DNA of 64,000 nucleotides from an uncultured Cocleimonas sp. (GTDB taxonomy: Bacteria > Pseudomonadota > Gammaproteobacteria > Thiotrichales > Thiotrichaceae). The stretch spans positions 124,001 to 188,000 of the forward strand of contig NZ_CANLZW010000003.1 of NCBI RefSeq assembly GCF_947495625.1. The letters are read 5' to 3'. Shown piece after piece: positions 8,355 through 16,773 of this stretch (position 1 is its first letter; each line of letters opens with the position of its first letter). The position numbers and the translations under genes were made by a program. The notes beneath the pieces were generated by a model that searched no databases, was not told where the DNA came from, and saw nothing but the letters and a program-made list of their open reading frames with translations.

Positions 8355-8372
8355 AAATCGAAGGTATTTTTT

Positions 8373-9197
8373 ATGAACAGTAAAATTAAACTAGTAGCAG
8401 TTGCTTCACTAGTTGCTGTAATGGCATCGGGCTGTAGTAGTTATAGGGGTGCATCTCAAGCTGGGTATGACACTGGATCTACTGCTGGAAGTGGCGGATA
8501 TTCAACATCTGGCGAAACTCGCGGTTACGGACAACGTACACGTGCCAACCAGGTAGCTGGTGGTGGACAAGTACGTGGCGGTGGACAACAACGCGCAAAT
8601 ACATCTGCAACGTGTGCGCCATGCGGTGCAACAGCAACAACACAGCCAAAGGCTCCAGCAACTTATACCTATAAGCCTGCAAAGCCTGCTGCACCGGCAC
8701 CACAACCAAGAGCTCAGGCATCAACACATAATCAGCAATACTACGTTGATAAGTGGAATCGTGAACAAGCAGCGGCGCGCAACAGAACGCAGCAGCCAGC
8801 AGCTCAACCACAGCAAAACACTAACTATGCAGGTTATGGTACCGACTCTTCTAATACGCAGTATTACGATTACAGTTCTGCATCTGGCGGACAAACTACT
8901 GCTCCAGCAGCAAATACTAACGTAACAGCTAGTAATAAGAGTATTTACACAGGAAGCTACCAGCAGAAAACGTATAAGCCATATGCGCCAACAACTTATG
9001 CTGGTGGAAGCGCTGCGACTACAAATACTGCGGCCGCTTCATCTAGTTCAGGTGGAAGTAGCTACGTAGTAAAGAAGGGCGACACAGTATTTGAAATCAT
9101 GCGTCAAACAGGTGTGTATTGGAAAGATATTATCAGTATTAATAACTTACAGCCTCCATACAATATTAGCCCAGGCCAAACTATCCGTTTGAAGTAA
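8373..9197 (+). CDS. LysM lipoprotein, NlpD-like but lacking peptidase domain
   Basis: 274 residues. A lipoprotein signal peptide ends in the lipobox ASGC (Cys21). A long low-complexity linker rich in Gly, Gln, Ala, Thr and Pro follows, then one LysM domain at the very C-terminus (about 229-274: YVVKKGDTVFEIMRQTGVYW through SPGQTIRLK). Position after surE-pcm-yqaA is that of nlpD, whose product activates amidase AmiC, but NlpD carries an M23 peptidase-like domain after LysM that is missing here. rpoS, the usual next gene, is also absent: a terminator and a TlpA-like gene follow. It likely binds peptidoglycan from the outer membrane. Confidence 0.85.
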   Translation: MNSKIKLVAVASLVAVMASGCSSYRGASQAGYDTGSTAGSGGYSTSGETRGYGQRTRANQVAGGGQVRGGGQQRANTSATCAPCGATATTQPKAPATYTYKPAKPAAPAPQPRAQASTHNQQYYVDKWNREQAAARNRTQQPAAQPQQNTNYAGYGTDSSNTQYYDYSSASGGQTTAPAANTNVTASNKSIYTGSYQQKTYKPYAPTTYAGGSAATTNTAAASSSSGGSSYVVKKGDTVFEIMRQTGVYWKDIISINNLQPPYNISPGQTIRLK

Positions 9198-9235
9198 TAA
9201 CGGAAGTTAAGCTAAACGCTAATAAGTGTTTATAG

Positions 9236-9275
9236 ATAACAAAAAAAGCCCTCTTCTGAGGGCTTTTTTTGTTAT
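9236..9275 (+). terminator. Intrinsic terminator
   Basis: Long stem with core GCCCTC / GAGGGC and loop TTCT, flanked by seven A and seven T. It ends the surE-pcm-yqaA-LysM unit. The A/T symmetry would allow it to work for the minus-strand TlpA-like gene as well. Confidence 0.9.
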
Positions 9276-9300
9276 AAGTGGTATTGTTTTTTTTGGATTT

Positions 9301-9837
9301 TTATTGATTTGGTGTAATTGAATCAAAGCTTTCTTCAATTGGGTTTTTATTCGCGCTCGCACTTTTATAAATCGGCGGATTTATGTGAAAATCAAGGTCG
9401 TCATAAGTGATGATCCCCACATACTTATCAACGATTTCTCCTTTTGGGTTTACGATATAGCTTGTCGGAATACCAACTATGGTACCAAATGAGAGCATGG
9501 TGCTTTGCTGCATTGGAATCAAATCATAGCTAATATTAAGTTGTTCTTTAAAGGAAAGGATCTCATTGATCTGGCTGCCGCCAGCATCCATGCCTAAAAC
9601 GATAAAATCATCTTTGTTATCTTGAGCGAAACGTTCAATGTCTGGAATTTCTGCATGACAAGGCGGGCAATACGTTGCCCAATAATTCACAAGTACCCAC
9701 TTTCCCTGATAGTCACTGAAATTATGGCTTTTACCTTCGATATCATTAAAGGAGAAATCTTTGACTTTTTCTAAGCCCTGGCCGGAAAAGAAAGGAAGAA
9801 TACTGAGTGCAGCCCATAATATTATTGGTTTTTTCAT
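9301..9837 (-). CDS. TlpA-like periplasmic thioredoxin
   Basis: 178 residues: N-terminal hydrophobic export segment (4-20), then a redoxin/thioredoxin-like domain with active site WATYCPPCH near residues 53-61. The cis-proline region reads VGIPTSYIV. Such proteins reduce periplasmic disulfides, often for cytochrome or copper-centre assembly. It stands alone, convergent with the LysM lipoprotein and divergent from arsC. It is distinct from the CcmG in this window, which has CVSC as active site. Confidence 0.85.
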   Translation of the reverse strand: MKKPIILWAALSILPFFSGQGLEKVKDFSFNDIEGKSHNFSDYQGKWVLVNYWATYCPPCHAEIPDIERFAQDNKDDFIVLGMDAGGSQINEILSFKEQLNISYDLIPMQQSTMLSFGTIVGIPTSYIVNPKGEIVDKYVGIITYDDLDFHINPPIYKSASANKNPIEESFDSITPNQ

Positions 9838-9900
9838 AGAGTAGAATCCTCACTTATTTTTCTTTTGAATTCAAGTAATAAGCAAATTATAAAAGAGAAA

Positions 9901-9934
9901 GTCACCCCCCTACTTTGAATGATATTACGTTTTT
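9901..9934 (-). repeat. G6 element, copy 4, with adjoining hairpin
   Basis: GTCACCCCCCTACTTTGAA on plus, followed by a T-run (G-rich strand on minus). The T-run end overlaps a further hairpin, TACGTTTTT at 9926-9934 paired with AAAAACGTA at 9942-9950. It lies in the 307-base divergent region between the TlpA-like gene and arsC. I see nothing else definite in that gap. Confidence 0.8.
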
Positions 9935-10144
9935 GTTATTTAAAAACGTAAATAGAATTTATGCAGAGCAAGGCACTTTTTATTGCTATTTTGTATGGTC
10001 ATGTTCTGTTGTGTGGAAGTACTTCGATTTTAGTGATGTAGAAAAGGGATGCGTGCAAAGAGACTAAAAACAATTTGTGTTTAGATTTCGCTTGGATACA
10101 CTAGTCACGGAAATCTTATTGAATAAATTTTTAAAAAGGATGCT

Positions 10145-10498
10145 ATGACAGACTCAACTACAATTTATCACAATCCACGATGTTCTAAATCTCGTGCGGC
10201 AATGGAACTACTTAGCGATAAAGGCATTGAAGCAAATGTCGTTAAGTATTTAGATACGCCACCTGATAGTGATGCAATATCTGAGATTTTAGATATGCTG
10301 GGTCTTGAGCCTCGCGAGTTGATGCGTAAAGGCGAACAGGCTTACAAAGATAATAATCTCGCTGATGAAAGCCTAACGAGAGAGCAATTGATAGACGCGA
10401 TGGTAAACAACCCGATTTTGATTGAACGTCCGATTGTGATTAAGGATGGAAAGGCGGCGATTGGCCGTCCTATAGAAAATATCATTGATATTTTGTAA
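10145..10498 (+). CDS. arsC: Arsenate reductase, glutaredoxin-dependent
   Basis: 117 residues of the ArsC family. Catalytic cysteine is Cys13 in HNPRCSKSR, and the later RPIVIKDGKAAIGRP carries family arginines. It would reduce arsenate to arsenite with glutathione and glutaredoxin. The gene lacks ars operon partners. Its neighbours wrbA and the DUF2069 gene follow in the order arsC-wrbA-DUF2069, which I recall as common in gammaproteobacteria, so a housekeeping YffB/ArsC-type role is also possible. Confidence 0.88.
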   Translation: MTDSTTIYHNPRCSKSRAAMELLSDKGIEANVVKYLDTPPDSDAISEILDMLGLEPRELMRKGEQAYKDNNLADESLTREQLIDAMVNNPILIERPIVIKDGKAAIGRPIENIIDIL

Positions 10499-10553
10499 TC
10501 GTATATTTATCTCATTTTGTTGAATATACCCCTAGCTCTATTCCTAATCCTAA

Positions 10554-11153
<600 letters not shown>

Positions 11154-11199
11154 ATGCTTGTTTCACTGTTAATGTTTATGACTAAGGCTAAAAAATAAC

Positions 11200-11565
11200 A
11201 TGGATATCACAGTTTTTTACAGAGCTTTAGCCGGTTTAGGTATTCTAGGTTTGGTCATCCTGATCGTGATCTGGAACGGATGGCTGTCTCCTGTACAAGA
11301 ATTTCCTCGTTCAATAGAAATCACGGTTTTTGTGGCTCCGTTATTATTCTTTGTGCGTGGAGTGTTACGAGGTAATCGAGATACGTTTATCATTGTAATG
11401 TTGATATCGTTTATCTACATACTCATCGGGATTTGGTATATGTATTCCGCAGAAGAGAAGGTTTACGGTTACTGGATGCTTGGATTGAGCTTGTGCTTGT
11501 TCTTTGGAAGTTTGTTGAATGTTTGGGTATTAGATAAACGCGATAAGCTATTACATAGTAAATAA
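11200..11565 (+). CDS. DUF2069 inner-membrane protein
   Basis: 121 residues with four hydrophobic helices (about 8-28, 42-55, 63-84, 92-110), typical of DUF2069. The function is unknown. The position downstream of arsC-wrbA is conserved in the gammaproteobacteria I know. The stop is 9 bases before a long G6 palindrome that separates it from the convergent rluB gene. Confidence 0.8.
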   Translation: MDITVFYRALAGLGILGLVILIVIWNGWLSPVQEFPRSIEITVFVAPLLFFVRGVLRGNRDTFIIVMLISFIYILIGIWYMYSAEEKVYGYWMLGLSLCLFFGSLLNVWVLDKRDKLLHSK

Positions 11566-11574
11566 AAATAAATA

Positions 11575-11638
11575 TAGTCACCCTCCACCTTTAAGGCGCT
11601 TTTTTATAAAAAAGTGCCTTAAAGGTGGAGGGTGACTA
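11575..11638. repeat. G6 element palindrome (inverted pair), copy 5
   Basis: Two G6 units face each other through their A/T tracts, forming a 64-base near-perfect palindrome with one G:T-type mismatch. Outer ends are TAGTCACCCTCCACCTTTAA and its complement; the centre is a TA-rich loop. The variant core is GGTGGAGGGTGAC. It lies exactly between the convergent DUF2069 and rluB genes, and either transcript would fold it into a hairpin ending near U or A runs. Confidence 0.92.
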
Positions 11639-11655
11639 AGATAAGTTAGTGTTTA

Positions 11656-12489
11656 TTATCTTTTCTTACTTTTACTCTTGCCGTACTTAAATGCTTTGTT
11701 TCTATCGGCTCTGCTTTTGTATTCGCTTTTAGATAAGAAGTTTTCTTCGTCTAGTTCCATATTCACTGTTTCATAAAGGCTTCGCATGGATTTTACATCC
11801 ATCTCTTCGAATGCCCCTGGTCGTAACGATCTATGAAGTTCTACATTGCCGTAACGGATACGGCGTAGACGACTCACGACTAAGTCTTGAGACTCCCAAA
11901 GGCGGCGTACTTCACGATTTCGACCTTCATTGAGTGTAACGTGATACCACTTGTTAACGCCTTCTCCACCTGCAAACTTGACGGTGTTGAATTTACCTTT
12001 GCCATCTTCTAGCTCAACACCTTTGAGTAAGTTGTCGATATGCTCATCAGTCACTTCGCCCAAAATACGCGCCGCATATTCGCGCTCTATTTCGTAGGAA
12101 GGGTGCATCAAGCGATTAGCTAATTCACCATCTGTAGTAAATAGTAACAGTCCATCAGTATTGATATCTAATCGTCCAACCTGAATCCATCGACCACTAC
12201 TTAATGGAGGAAGGTTGTCAAAAACGGTAGGTCGACCCTCGGGATCTTTACGTGAGCTGATCTCGCCATTTTTCTTGTGGTAAAGCAGCACTTGAGGCTT
12301 GGCATTGAGCTTGTTGGATAGCTTCAATATTTGTCCGCGCAAAACAACTTTATCGGTTTCGCTAATAGCTTGACCAACCTCCGCCTTAACGCCATTCACC
12401 ATTACTTCACCGGCTTTTACCCAGCGTTCTATTTCTCTACGTGAGCCGTAGCCTGCACGTGAGAGTATCTTTTGTATTCTTTCAGTCAT
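11656..12489 (-). CDS. rluB: 23S rRNA pseudouridine(2605) synthase RluB
   Basis: 277 residues from the ATG at 12489 (MTERIQKILSRAGYGSRRE); upstream GTG and ATG codons extend the frame but do not fit the family. Order: S4-type RNA-binding domain (1-60), then the catalytic domain with GRLDINTDGLLLFTTDG holding the catalytic Asp, and NEGRNREVRRLWE. A basic tail ends the protein. It modifies the peptidyl-transferase region of 23S rRNA. RluB is preferred to RluE/RluF by the S4 domain and GRNREVRR motif. Confidence 0.9.
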   Translation of the reverse strand: MTERIQKILSRAGYGSRREIERWVKAGEVMVNGVKAEVGQAISETDKVVLRGQILKLSNKLNAKPQVLLYHKKNGEISSRKDPEGRPTVFDNLPPLSSGRWIQVGRLDINTDGLLLFTTDGELANRLMHPSYEIEREYAARILGEVTDEHIDNLLKGVELEDGKGKFNTVKFAGGEGVNKWYHVTLNEGRNREVRRLWESQDLVVSRLRRIRYGNVELHRSLRPGAFEEMDVKSMRSLYETVNMELDEENFLSKSEYKSRADRNKAFKYGKSKSKKR

Positions 12490-12577
12490 ATTGACGTAGA
12501 TCATACAGAATAGGGATTCTCTGGTATACACTTACAATCAATAAGTAGAACAACATTAATCGCATTAAGGAGAGCAT

Positions 12578-13540
12578 ATGCCAATAGCAAAAAAACCGTT
12601 AAAAGAAGCCAGCCAAAAGGCTCCAGTAAAAGTGGCAGATAAGCCGATGACTAAGCAGCAGGCCACAGATGCTTTGGTAGAGCTAACCGATTCTGACAAG
12701 GTAATGAATTCAAAAACCTTTACTAAAGGCGGTGATTTACTGAAAATCAGTTGTGCGGCTGGTGATTATCCTTATTCGGAAAAAATGAAAACCTCGGATT
12801 ACGAAAAAGAAAAGCGTCTGTTGCAGGTCGAGTTATTGAAGGTTCAGAAATGGCTTAAAGACGCGAATAAAAAGATTGTTACGATTTTTGAAGGTCGTGA
12901 TGCAGCCGGTAAAGGTGGAACGATTAAGCGTTTTACTGAACATTTAAATCCTCGTATTGCCCGAGTGGTTGCTTTAGAAAAGCCTACTGAGCGTGAGTTA
13001 GGCGAATGGTATTTTCAGCGTTATGTGAATCATCTGCCAACCAAAGGCGAGATGATTTTATTTGACCGTTCCTGGTATAACCGTGCCGGTGTTGAGATCG
13101 TGATGGGTTTCTGTAGTCGCCATGATCACCTTGAGTTTATGCGCCAGTGTCCAATGTTTGAGCGTATGTTGGTCAATTCTGACACTATCATGTTCAAGTA
13201 CTGGTTCTCGGTAACCCGTCAAGAGCAATTAAGACGTTTTCATTCACGCAAGCATGACCCAGTTAAACAGTGGAAATTAAGCCCTGTAGACGTCGAGTCA
13301 TTAGATAAATGGGAAGATTATACTGAAGCTAAAAAATCGATGTTCTTCAACACCGATACAGCTGATGCGCCGTGGATAGTAGTAAAATCTGATGATAAAA
13401 AGCGCGCTCGATTATCGTGTATTCGTCACTTTTTACATAATCTGGATTACGATAATAAAGATACATCGGTAGTTTATGCGCCTGATCCATTGATAGTAGG
13501 TTCTGTGGATAAGATGTACCCCGAAGATGCAGTTCTATGA
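12578..13540 (+). CDS. ppk2: Polyphosphate kinase 2
   Basis: 320 residues of the PPK2 family, which transfers phosphate between polyphosphate and nucleotides. Walker A is GRDAAGKGG (106-114); the Walker B/lid region is FDRSWYNRAGVE. The N-terminal 60 residues are lysine-rich and variable. Single-domain organisation matches class I PPK2 (nucleoside diphosphate phosphorylation), but the class is inferred. A good Shine-Dalgarno (AAGGAG) precedes the ATG. Monocistronic, divergent from rluB. Confidence 0.92.
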   Translation: MPIAKKPLKEASQKAPVKVADKPMTKQQATDALVELTDSDKVMNSKTFTKGGDLLKISCAAGDYPYSEKMKTSDYEKEKRLLQVELLKVQKWLKDANKKIVTIFEGRDAAGKGGTIKRFTEHLNPRIARVVALEKPTERELGEWYFQRYVNHLPTKGEMILFDRSWYNRAGVEIVMGFCSRHDHLEFMRQCPMFERMLVNSDTIMFKYWFSVTRQEQLRRFHSRKHDPVKQWKLSPVDVESLDKWEDYTEAKKSMFFNTDTADAPWIVVKSDDKKRARLSCIRHFLHNLDYDNKDTSVVYAPDPLIVGSVDKMYPEDAVL

Positions 13541-13555
13541 CTCAGTTGTAATACT

Positions 13556-13583
13556 AAAAAACCTCTGAAAGGTGGGGGGTGAC
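13556..13583 (+). repeat. G6 element, copy 6
   Basis: A-tract, CCTCTG, then AAAGGTGGGGGGTGAC, 16 bases after the ppk2 stop and on the sense strand. Confidence 0.85.
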
Positions 13584-13617
13584 TAGATGTGTTGCATAAT
13601 CTACCGGTATTTAAGTT

Positions 13618-13642
13618 AAGGGGTTCATTTGAACCCCTTTGC
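13618..13642 (+). terminator. Terminator-like hairpin after ppk2
   Basis: AAGGGGTTCA pairs with TGAACCCCTT across a 2-base loop. The following T-run is short (TTTGCTT), so termination strength is uncertain. Confidence 0.6.
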
Positions 13643-13776
13643 TTATTCTGGAATTATTAACGTGCAATACCTGAGGTTTTTCTCTGATTTTTTCTTAAAT
13701 CAAACAATCCATTAAACAAATATGCGTTTGATACGAATTAAGGCATAATTTTACTTTTGTAATATTTGGTCTGACT

Positions 13777-15576
13777 TTGCATTCCATCCCTACCGGCAAC
13801 GAAATTCATGGTAATCGCCGTGATCTTCAAAACTTGCGTCATCTCTTACCGTATCTCAGTGCATATAGAGGCAGAGCGCTATTAGCATTACTTTGTCTGG
13901 TGATATCTAAAGTCTCGACGGTCTCTGTGCCGCTCGTATTAAAAGATATTATTGATAAATTTGACGGTAAAGAAAGTCAGGTGTTAGTACTTCCGGTGGC
14001 TTTGCTACTTGCCTATGGTGCTTTTAGGTTACTTACTTCCTTATTTAATGAATTGCGTGATACCGTGTTTGCGCGCGTCCGCTATCATGCGATGCGGGAA
14101 TTATCCAAACGTGTCATGCAGCATCTTCATAAATTGTCATTACGTTTTCATTTGCAACGTAAAACCGGTGCAATCAGTAGAGATCTGGAAAGGGGTACTC
14201 GTTCAGTAGCGACCTTAATGAATTTTCTGGTGTTCAGCACCATTCCCATATTCGTTGAGTTTTCCCTCGTTGCTTTTATTCTTCTATCCAACTACGCAAT
14301 CATATTTGCTTTAGTCACCTTTGGTACCGTTCTTTTTTATGTGGCTTTTACTTTAATGGTTACAGAATGGCGAATGCACTATCGTCATGATATGAATCGA
14401 CTCGATTCACAAGCCAATACACATGCATTCGATAGCCTGATTAATTACGAAACAGTTAAGTACTTTAATAATGAGCGGTTGGAGCAGGACCGTTACGATG
14501 AAATCCTTGAAAAATGGGAAAATGTTGCGGTAAAAAGCCAGTCAACCATGTCGATGCTTAATTTTGGTCAGGGCGCGATTATCGCAGTCGGTGTGACGAT
14601 TATTATGTTCCTGGCTGCTAATGGTGTTGTCGAAGGCACCATGAGTATTGGTGACCTGGTAATGGTTAATGCCTTTATGTTGCAGCTTTTTATTCCTTTA
14701 AATGCATTGGGAATCATCTATCGACAAATCAAATACACCTTAGCCGATATGGATTTGGTGTTTAAGCTGTTGAAGAAAAAGCCTGAAATACAAGATGTCG
14801 AAAATGCTACTGACATCAAGGTAAGCAAAGGTGAAGTGAAATTTGAGGGTGTTTCTTTTGCTTATGATAAAAAAAGGGAAATTTTGCATGGTGTGAACTT
14901 CACCATTCCTGCTGGGAAGACAGTTGCAGTTGTCGGTTTTAGTGGTGGCGGAAAATCAACTCTGGTGCGCCTTCTATTTCGCTTTTACGATGTGAATCAA
15001 GGTCGCATTCTCATTGATGGTCAGGATATAAAAGAGTGTACACAGGACAGCTTACGTGAATCGATTGGTATCGTGCCGCAGGATACTGTGCTATTTAACG
15101 AAAGTATTTACTACAATATTCAATATGGAAATTTAGATGCTACCAAAGAAGAAGTCGAAAATGCCGCTAAAATGGCACATATTTACGACTTCATAGAAGG
15201 ACTTCCTGATGGTTGGGATAGTGTCGTAGGAGAGAGAGGGCTAAAGCTTTCTGGTGGGGAAAAGCAACGGGTTGCGATTGCCAGAACGATTCTGAAGAAG
15301 CCTCCAATTTTACTATTTGACGAAGCAACCTCATCACTGGATTCGGCGACGGAGCAAGCCATACAAAAAACGCTGGGTAAAATCTCTTCACAGACTACTA
15401 CTTTGATCATTGCGCATCGATTATCCACCATCGTAGATGCTGATATGATACTGGTTATGGAAGCAGGTAAAATTATTGAACGTGGATCTCATCAGGTATT
15501 GCTAGAACAACAGGGTAGATATTCTGAAATGTGGAATCTGCAAAGAGATACTCAAGGCGAAGATGGTCATGATTGA
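13777..15576 (+). CDS. Atm1-type ABC exporter (fused membrane and ATPase domains)
   Basis: 599-residue half-transporter starting at TTG; no ATG is usable before residue 110. Six-helix membrane domain in about 30-320, then the ATPase domain (about 345-585) with Walker A GFSGGGKST, signature LSGGEKQR, Walker B ILLFDEATSSLD and the switch AHRLSTI. Phrases such as NYETVKYFNNE and SMLNFGQGAI are typical of the Atm1/HMT1 subfamily, which exports glutathione-linked Fe-S or metal species. The 3' end overlaps the LpxC-like gene by 14 bases, so they are translationally coupled. Confidence 0.9.
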   Translation: MHSIPTGNEIHGNRRDLQNLRHLLPYLSAYRGRALLALLCLVISKVSTVSVPLVLKDIIDKFDGKESQVLVLPVALLLAYGAFRLLTSLFNELRDTVFARVRYHAMRELSKRVMQHLHKLSLRFHLQRKTGAISRDLERGTRSVATLMNFLVFSTIPIFVEFSLVAFILLSNYAIIFALVTFGTVLFYVAFTLMVTEWRMHYRHDMNRLDSQANTHAFDSLINYETVKYFNNERLEQDRYDEILEKWENVAVKSQSTMSMLNFGQGAIIAVGVTIIMFLAANGVVEGTMSIGDLVMVNAFMLQLFIPLNALGIIYRQIKYTLADMDLVFKLLKKKPEIQDVENATDIKVSKGEVKFEGVSFAYDKKREILHGVNFTIPAGKTVAVVGFSGGGKSTLVRLLFRFYDVNQGRILIDGQDIKECTQDSLRESIGIVPQDTVLFNESIYYNIQYGNLDATKEEVENAAKMAHIYDFIEGLPDGWDSVVGERGLKLSGGEKQRVAIARTILKKPPILLFDEATSSLDSATEQAIQKTLGKISSQTTTLIIAHRLSTIVDADMILVMEAGKIIERGSHQVLLEQQGRYSEMWNLQRDTQGEDGHD

Positions 15577-16453
15577 TTATTCACAAGCCACGATTGCTGC
15601 ACCCTTAAGTTTCAAAGGGGCAGGTTTACATACTGCTAAGCGCCATAAAATCACCTTGCTACCAGCGCCAGTGAATACGGGCATTATTTTCCGTGTAATC
15701 AAAAGGAAAGGGGTCAATATAGATATTCCTGCACATTGGCAGAATACCAAAAACCTTCCTTTATGTACGTGTCTCGTGTCAGAAACGGGTGAGCAAGTTA
15801 GAACCGTAGAGCATTTAATGGCAGCACTTTATGCCTGTGGTATTAGCAATGTCATCGTTGAAGTAGAGGGAAAAGAAATTCCCATTATGGATGGCAGTGC
15901 CAAACCTTTTATCGACAGTATTGATAAAACCGGATTAATCCAGCAGCATGAGTCGCAAAAAATTTTTCAGGTAACTGAGAAAGCTGAATATGTGGAAGGG
16001 AAGCGCTATGTAAGAATTGAGCCAGCAGATTCCCTGTATTTAGATTTAGCTATTTCTTTGACAAATTTCGGCCGACTGCATTGGAGTGGTGAAGTCACGC
16101 CAGCATCATTTAAACAAGAAATTGCCTCGGCCAGAACGTTTGGTAGACTCAAAAATGGCTTATTGGCGCAGTTAACGCGTTTTCAAAAAGATCCGGTGTG
16201 CCTTGGTGCCAATACTAAAACCGCAGTCGTAATCGTTAAAGATAAGGCGATTAACAAAGGCGGCCTGCGTATGGAGAATGAGCTTATTTTCCACAGAGCA
16301 TTAGATATGGTTGGAGATTTGATGCTTTCAGGCGGAATCATTCAAGGCAAAATTACCGCTAACAGTCCCGCGCATCGATTAAATCATGGTCTGCTTCAAA
16401 CGATCTTTGAGCAAGGAAATTATATTGAGACTGGTGTTAAGGTTGATGCTTAG
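15563..16453 (+). CDS. lpxC: LpxC-family UDP-3-O-acyl-GlcNAc deacetylase, divergent
   Basis: 296 residues. LpxC performs the committed zinc-dependent step of lipid A synthesis. Motifs: GAGLHTAKRH, TVEHLMAAL (zinc His), PIMDGSAKPF, ARTFG, and the distal zinc-binding region FHRALDMVGDL. The region HRLNHGLL replaces the usual HALNNxLL. The key His and Asp appear present. The gene lies outside the cell-division cluster that usually ends with lpxC and overlaps an ABC exporter, so it may be a second copy. An alternative start is ATG 15569. Confidence 0.85.
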   Translation: MVMIDYSQATIAAPLSFKGAGLHTAKRHKITLLPAPVNTGIIFRVIKRKGVNIDIPAHWQNTKNLPLCTCLVSETGEQVRTVEHLMAALYACGISNVIVEVEGKEIPIMDGSAKPFIDSIDKTGLIQQHESQKIFQVTEKAEYVEGKRYVRIEPADSLYLDLAISLTNFGRLHWSGEVTPASFKQEIASARTFGRLKNGLLAQLTRFQKDPVCLGANTKTAVVIVKDKAINKGGLRMENELIFHRALDMVGDLMLSGGIIQGKITANSPAHRLNHGLLQTIFEQGNYIETGVKVDA

Positions 16454-16655
16454 CAGTTGTTTTAATGTTGTTGAAAATAATTTATTGCCTTAAGGCTGAC
16501 TTTCTTTTGTCCCACTAGATTTACCGCTTGTTACCTTATCGCGTTGAATTAACCGTTGGTGATTTGAGGTATTTTAGTTTAGAAAATGTGCTGGTATATT
16601 CCTTCCACGTTACAGCGATGTAGCAATTTCATTTAATCCATTTGAAAATTAAATA

Positions 16656-16762
16656 GGATATACCAGTTGGGAGCCACGGAATGGCTCTGAATGTTATGAG
16701 ATCAATTGGTCGACTAATATCATATCGTAAGGGATACAACAGCTGGGAGCCAAGGATGGCTC
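16656..16762. repeat. Two related hairpin units in direct repeat
   Basis: Two units about 76 bases apart share the pattern GGATA, CAG(C/T)TGGGAGCCA, GGA, TGGCTC. Each forms a short hairpin, GAGCCA with TGGCTC (16671-16687 and 16747-16762). The second is followed by ATTTTATTTTT and can terminate plus-strand transcription of the lpxC-like gene. These account for most of the structure in the 312-base gap. Confidence 0.65.
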
Positions 16763-16773
16763 ATTTTATTTTT
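16747..16773 (+). terminator. Terminator-like hairpin, lpxC-like gene
   Basis: GAGCCA-AGGA-TGGCTC, then a T-rich run. It lies 293 bases after the lpxC-like stop and reaches into the last codons of the convergent coiled-coil gene. A short stem, so moderate strength. Confidence 0.5.

Noticed and set aside
8479-8925. Long alternative frames on both strands inside the LysM lipoprotein gene
   Set aside because: Low-complexity codons of the Gln/Ala/Thr linker give open shadow frames; composition is not protein-like.
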